This document shows, piece by piece, positions 63,175 through 64,000 of a stretch of 64,000 bases of DNA. Under the pieces are notes generated by a model. The model was not told the DNA's origin. It worked only from the letters and a program-made list of their open reading frames with translations, and made no database searches. Every line of letters begins with the position of its first letter. Position 1 is the stretch's first letter. Origin of the DNA: Spirodela intermedia (Eukaryota; Streptophyta; Magnoliopsida; Alismatales; Araceae); NCBI GenBank assembly GCA_902729315.2, contig LR746276.1:2032669-2096668 (forward strand), read 5' to 3'. The position numbers were made by a program, and so were the translations under genes.

Positions 63175-63850
63175 TCATTGCCTCTGATCGCGGAGCAGCG
63201 GCTCGGAGACGGAGGACACTACAAAAGATAACCCCTCAGATCAAATCATATCCAAAAAAATCGGAAAGAGCTCTTCTTGTTAGTGGGTTTACTCTTACCT
63301 TCACCTTCAGGATCGCCGGCCGGCGGCGGCTTCCAGCGGCGGCGGCGGAGGATTTCCATGATCTCCGCTTTGACCAGGAAGGAGAGTAAGGCGCCGGCGA
63401 CGAAGGCGCCGACCATCAGCATGAGGAAGACCGGGCCCCACCCGGTTCTCGAGAGGACGCCGGTCAACAGGGGGCCAATGGCGGCGCCGGCGGAGCCCGT
63501 GCCGTCGATGATGGCGGCGACCGTGGCCAGGGCCCGCGAGTTCCCCCTGAGGGAGCTGTGGGTTCCCAGATCAGCGGAGACCGCCGTCGTAATCAAGGCG
63601 TACGGCCCGTTGACGAACAGCCCGCTGACCATCATAAGCGCCACGTTGGCAGCCTTGGAGGAGCCCCCGTAGTGGCGGTAGGCGAAGAGGGAGGGGATCG
63701 CCAGGTACATGAAGCTGGCGGCGGTGGTGGCCCGCGCCCGCAGCCGGTCGGAGATGTAGCCGGCGAGGACCCCTCCGGCGATCCCCCCCACGTCAAACAG
63801 AGTCGAGAGATTCCCCGCGGATTTGACCGACATGTATTCGCCCCCGATGG
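63175..63850 (-). CDS. Glycerol-3-phosphate transporter-like MFS protein, last two exons only
   Basis: The 3' part of a major facilitator superfamily gene resembling plant G3P permeases (SLC37-like, phosphate-starvation-responsive family). Exons seen are 63850-63299 and 63218-63175; the acceptor before 63850 is TTTTTTGCAG. The larger exon encodes the C-terminal half. It has the MFS loop motif [11 protein letters not shown] after [12 protein letters not shown], then membrane segments around [33 protein letters not shown] and [20 protein letters not shown], then a basic tail. I splice GGTGAAG to TGTCC because the phase fits and the product ends [12 protein letters not shown]. Reading through instead would add 16 residues and stop at 63246. 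The N-terminal half and start codon lie beyond 64000. Substrate is inferred from family only. Confidence 0.85.
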
Positions 63851-64000
63851 CTGCAAAAAAGGTCAACGATTTGATTTTTTTGTTTTGTTTTGAACCACAG
63901 GGTCAACAAAGATGTGTCTCAACGTTGAACAGAATGTGGATATTTTTTTTTTCAGATAGATGGAACAGAATCATCAAAACTAAGTGCATCTATACAGAAA

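Noticed and set aside
1-64000. CRISPR arrays, bacterial operons or phage attachment sites
   Set aside because: There are no spaced direct repeats of that kind. Spliced genes, plant LTR elements and plastid targeting show plant nuclear DNA.

Overview
This window is nuclear DNA from a flowering plant. It carries plant-type genes split by many short exons and long AT-rich introns, Ty3/gypsy LTR retrotransposons, long GA/CT microsatellites, and chloroplast-targeted products. The sharp GC contrast between several 5' coding exons (MSRA, the DUF3598-like gene, the phosphate-ester transporter) and their surroundings fits a monocot, but I would not name a genus. I joined exons by hand from splice signals, reading-frame phase and remembered family alignments. 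Each joined gene gives one open frame, with summed exon lengths divisible by three.

Layout. 1-4511: a decayed Ty3/gypsy element on the minus strand, with its 3' LTR cut by the window edge. 4902-18572 (-): ALG12, an ER mannosyltransferase, 20 exons, 506 aa. 18573-20893: intergenic. 20894-43539 (-): CPSF73-II, the plant INTS11-like metallo-beta-lactamase/beta-CASP nuclease, 13 exons, 653 aa. Its ninth intron is about 8.5 kb long and holds a second Ty3/gypsy element (26518-31835) inserted in the opposite orientation with a clean 5-bp target duplication. 45162-49042 (-): an ELMO-domain protein, 9 exons, 267 aa. 51996-54489 (-): plastid-type peptide methionine sulfoxide reductase A, 2 exons, 266 aa.

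54750-56540: a noncoding-looking stretch on the + strand. It has three site II elements, a TATA box and a telobox, and further down a convincing box C/D snoRNA candidate at 56162-56261 with a 14-nt match to plant 25S rRNA. 56649-58847 (-): Bax inhibitor-1, 6 exons, 248 aa. 59760-62973 (+): a chloroplast-targeted DUF3598-like protein, 5 exons, 515 aa. 63175-63850 and beyond (-): the last two exons of a glycerol-3-phosphate-transporter-like MFS protein whose 5' part lies outside the window.

The genes do not form a pathway; this is ordinary plant gene order. The most unusual points are two non-canonical GC-AG introns (CPSF73-II intron 1 and BI-1 intron 4), the antisense retroelement inside an RNA 3'-processing gene, and the snoRNA candidate behind a site II/telobox promoter. 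I saw no convincing wholly new system.
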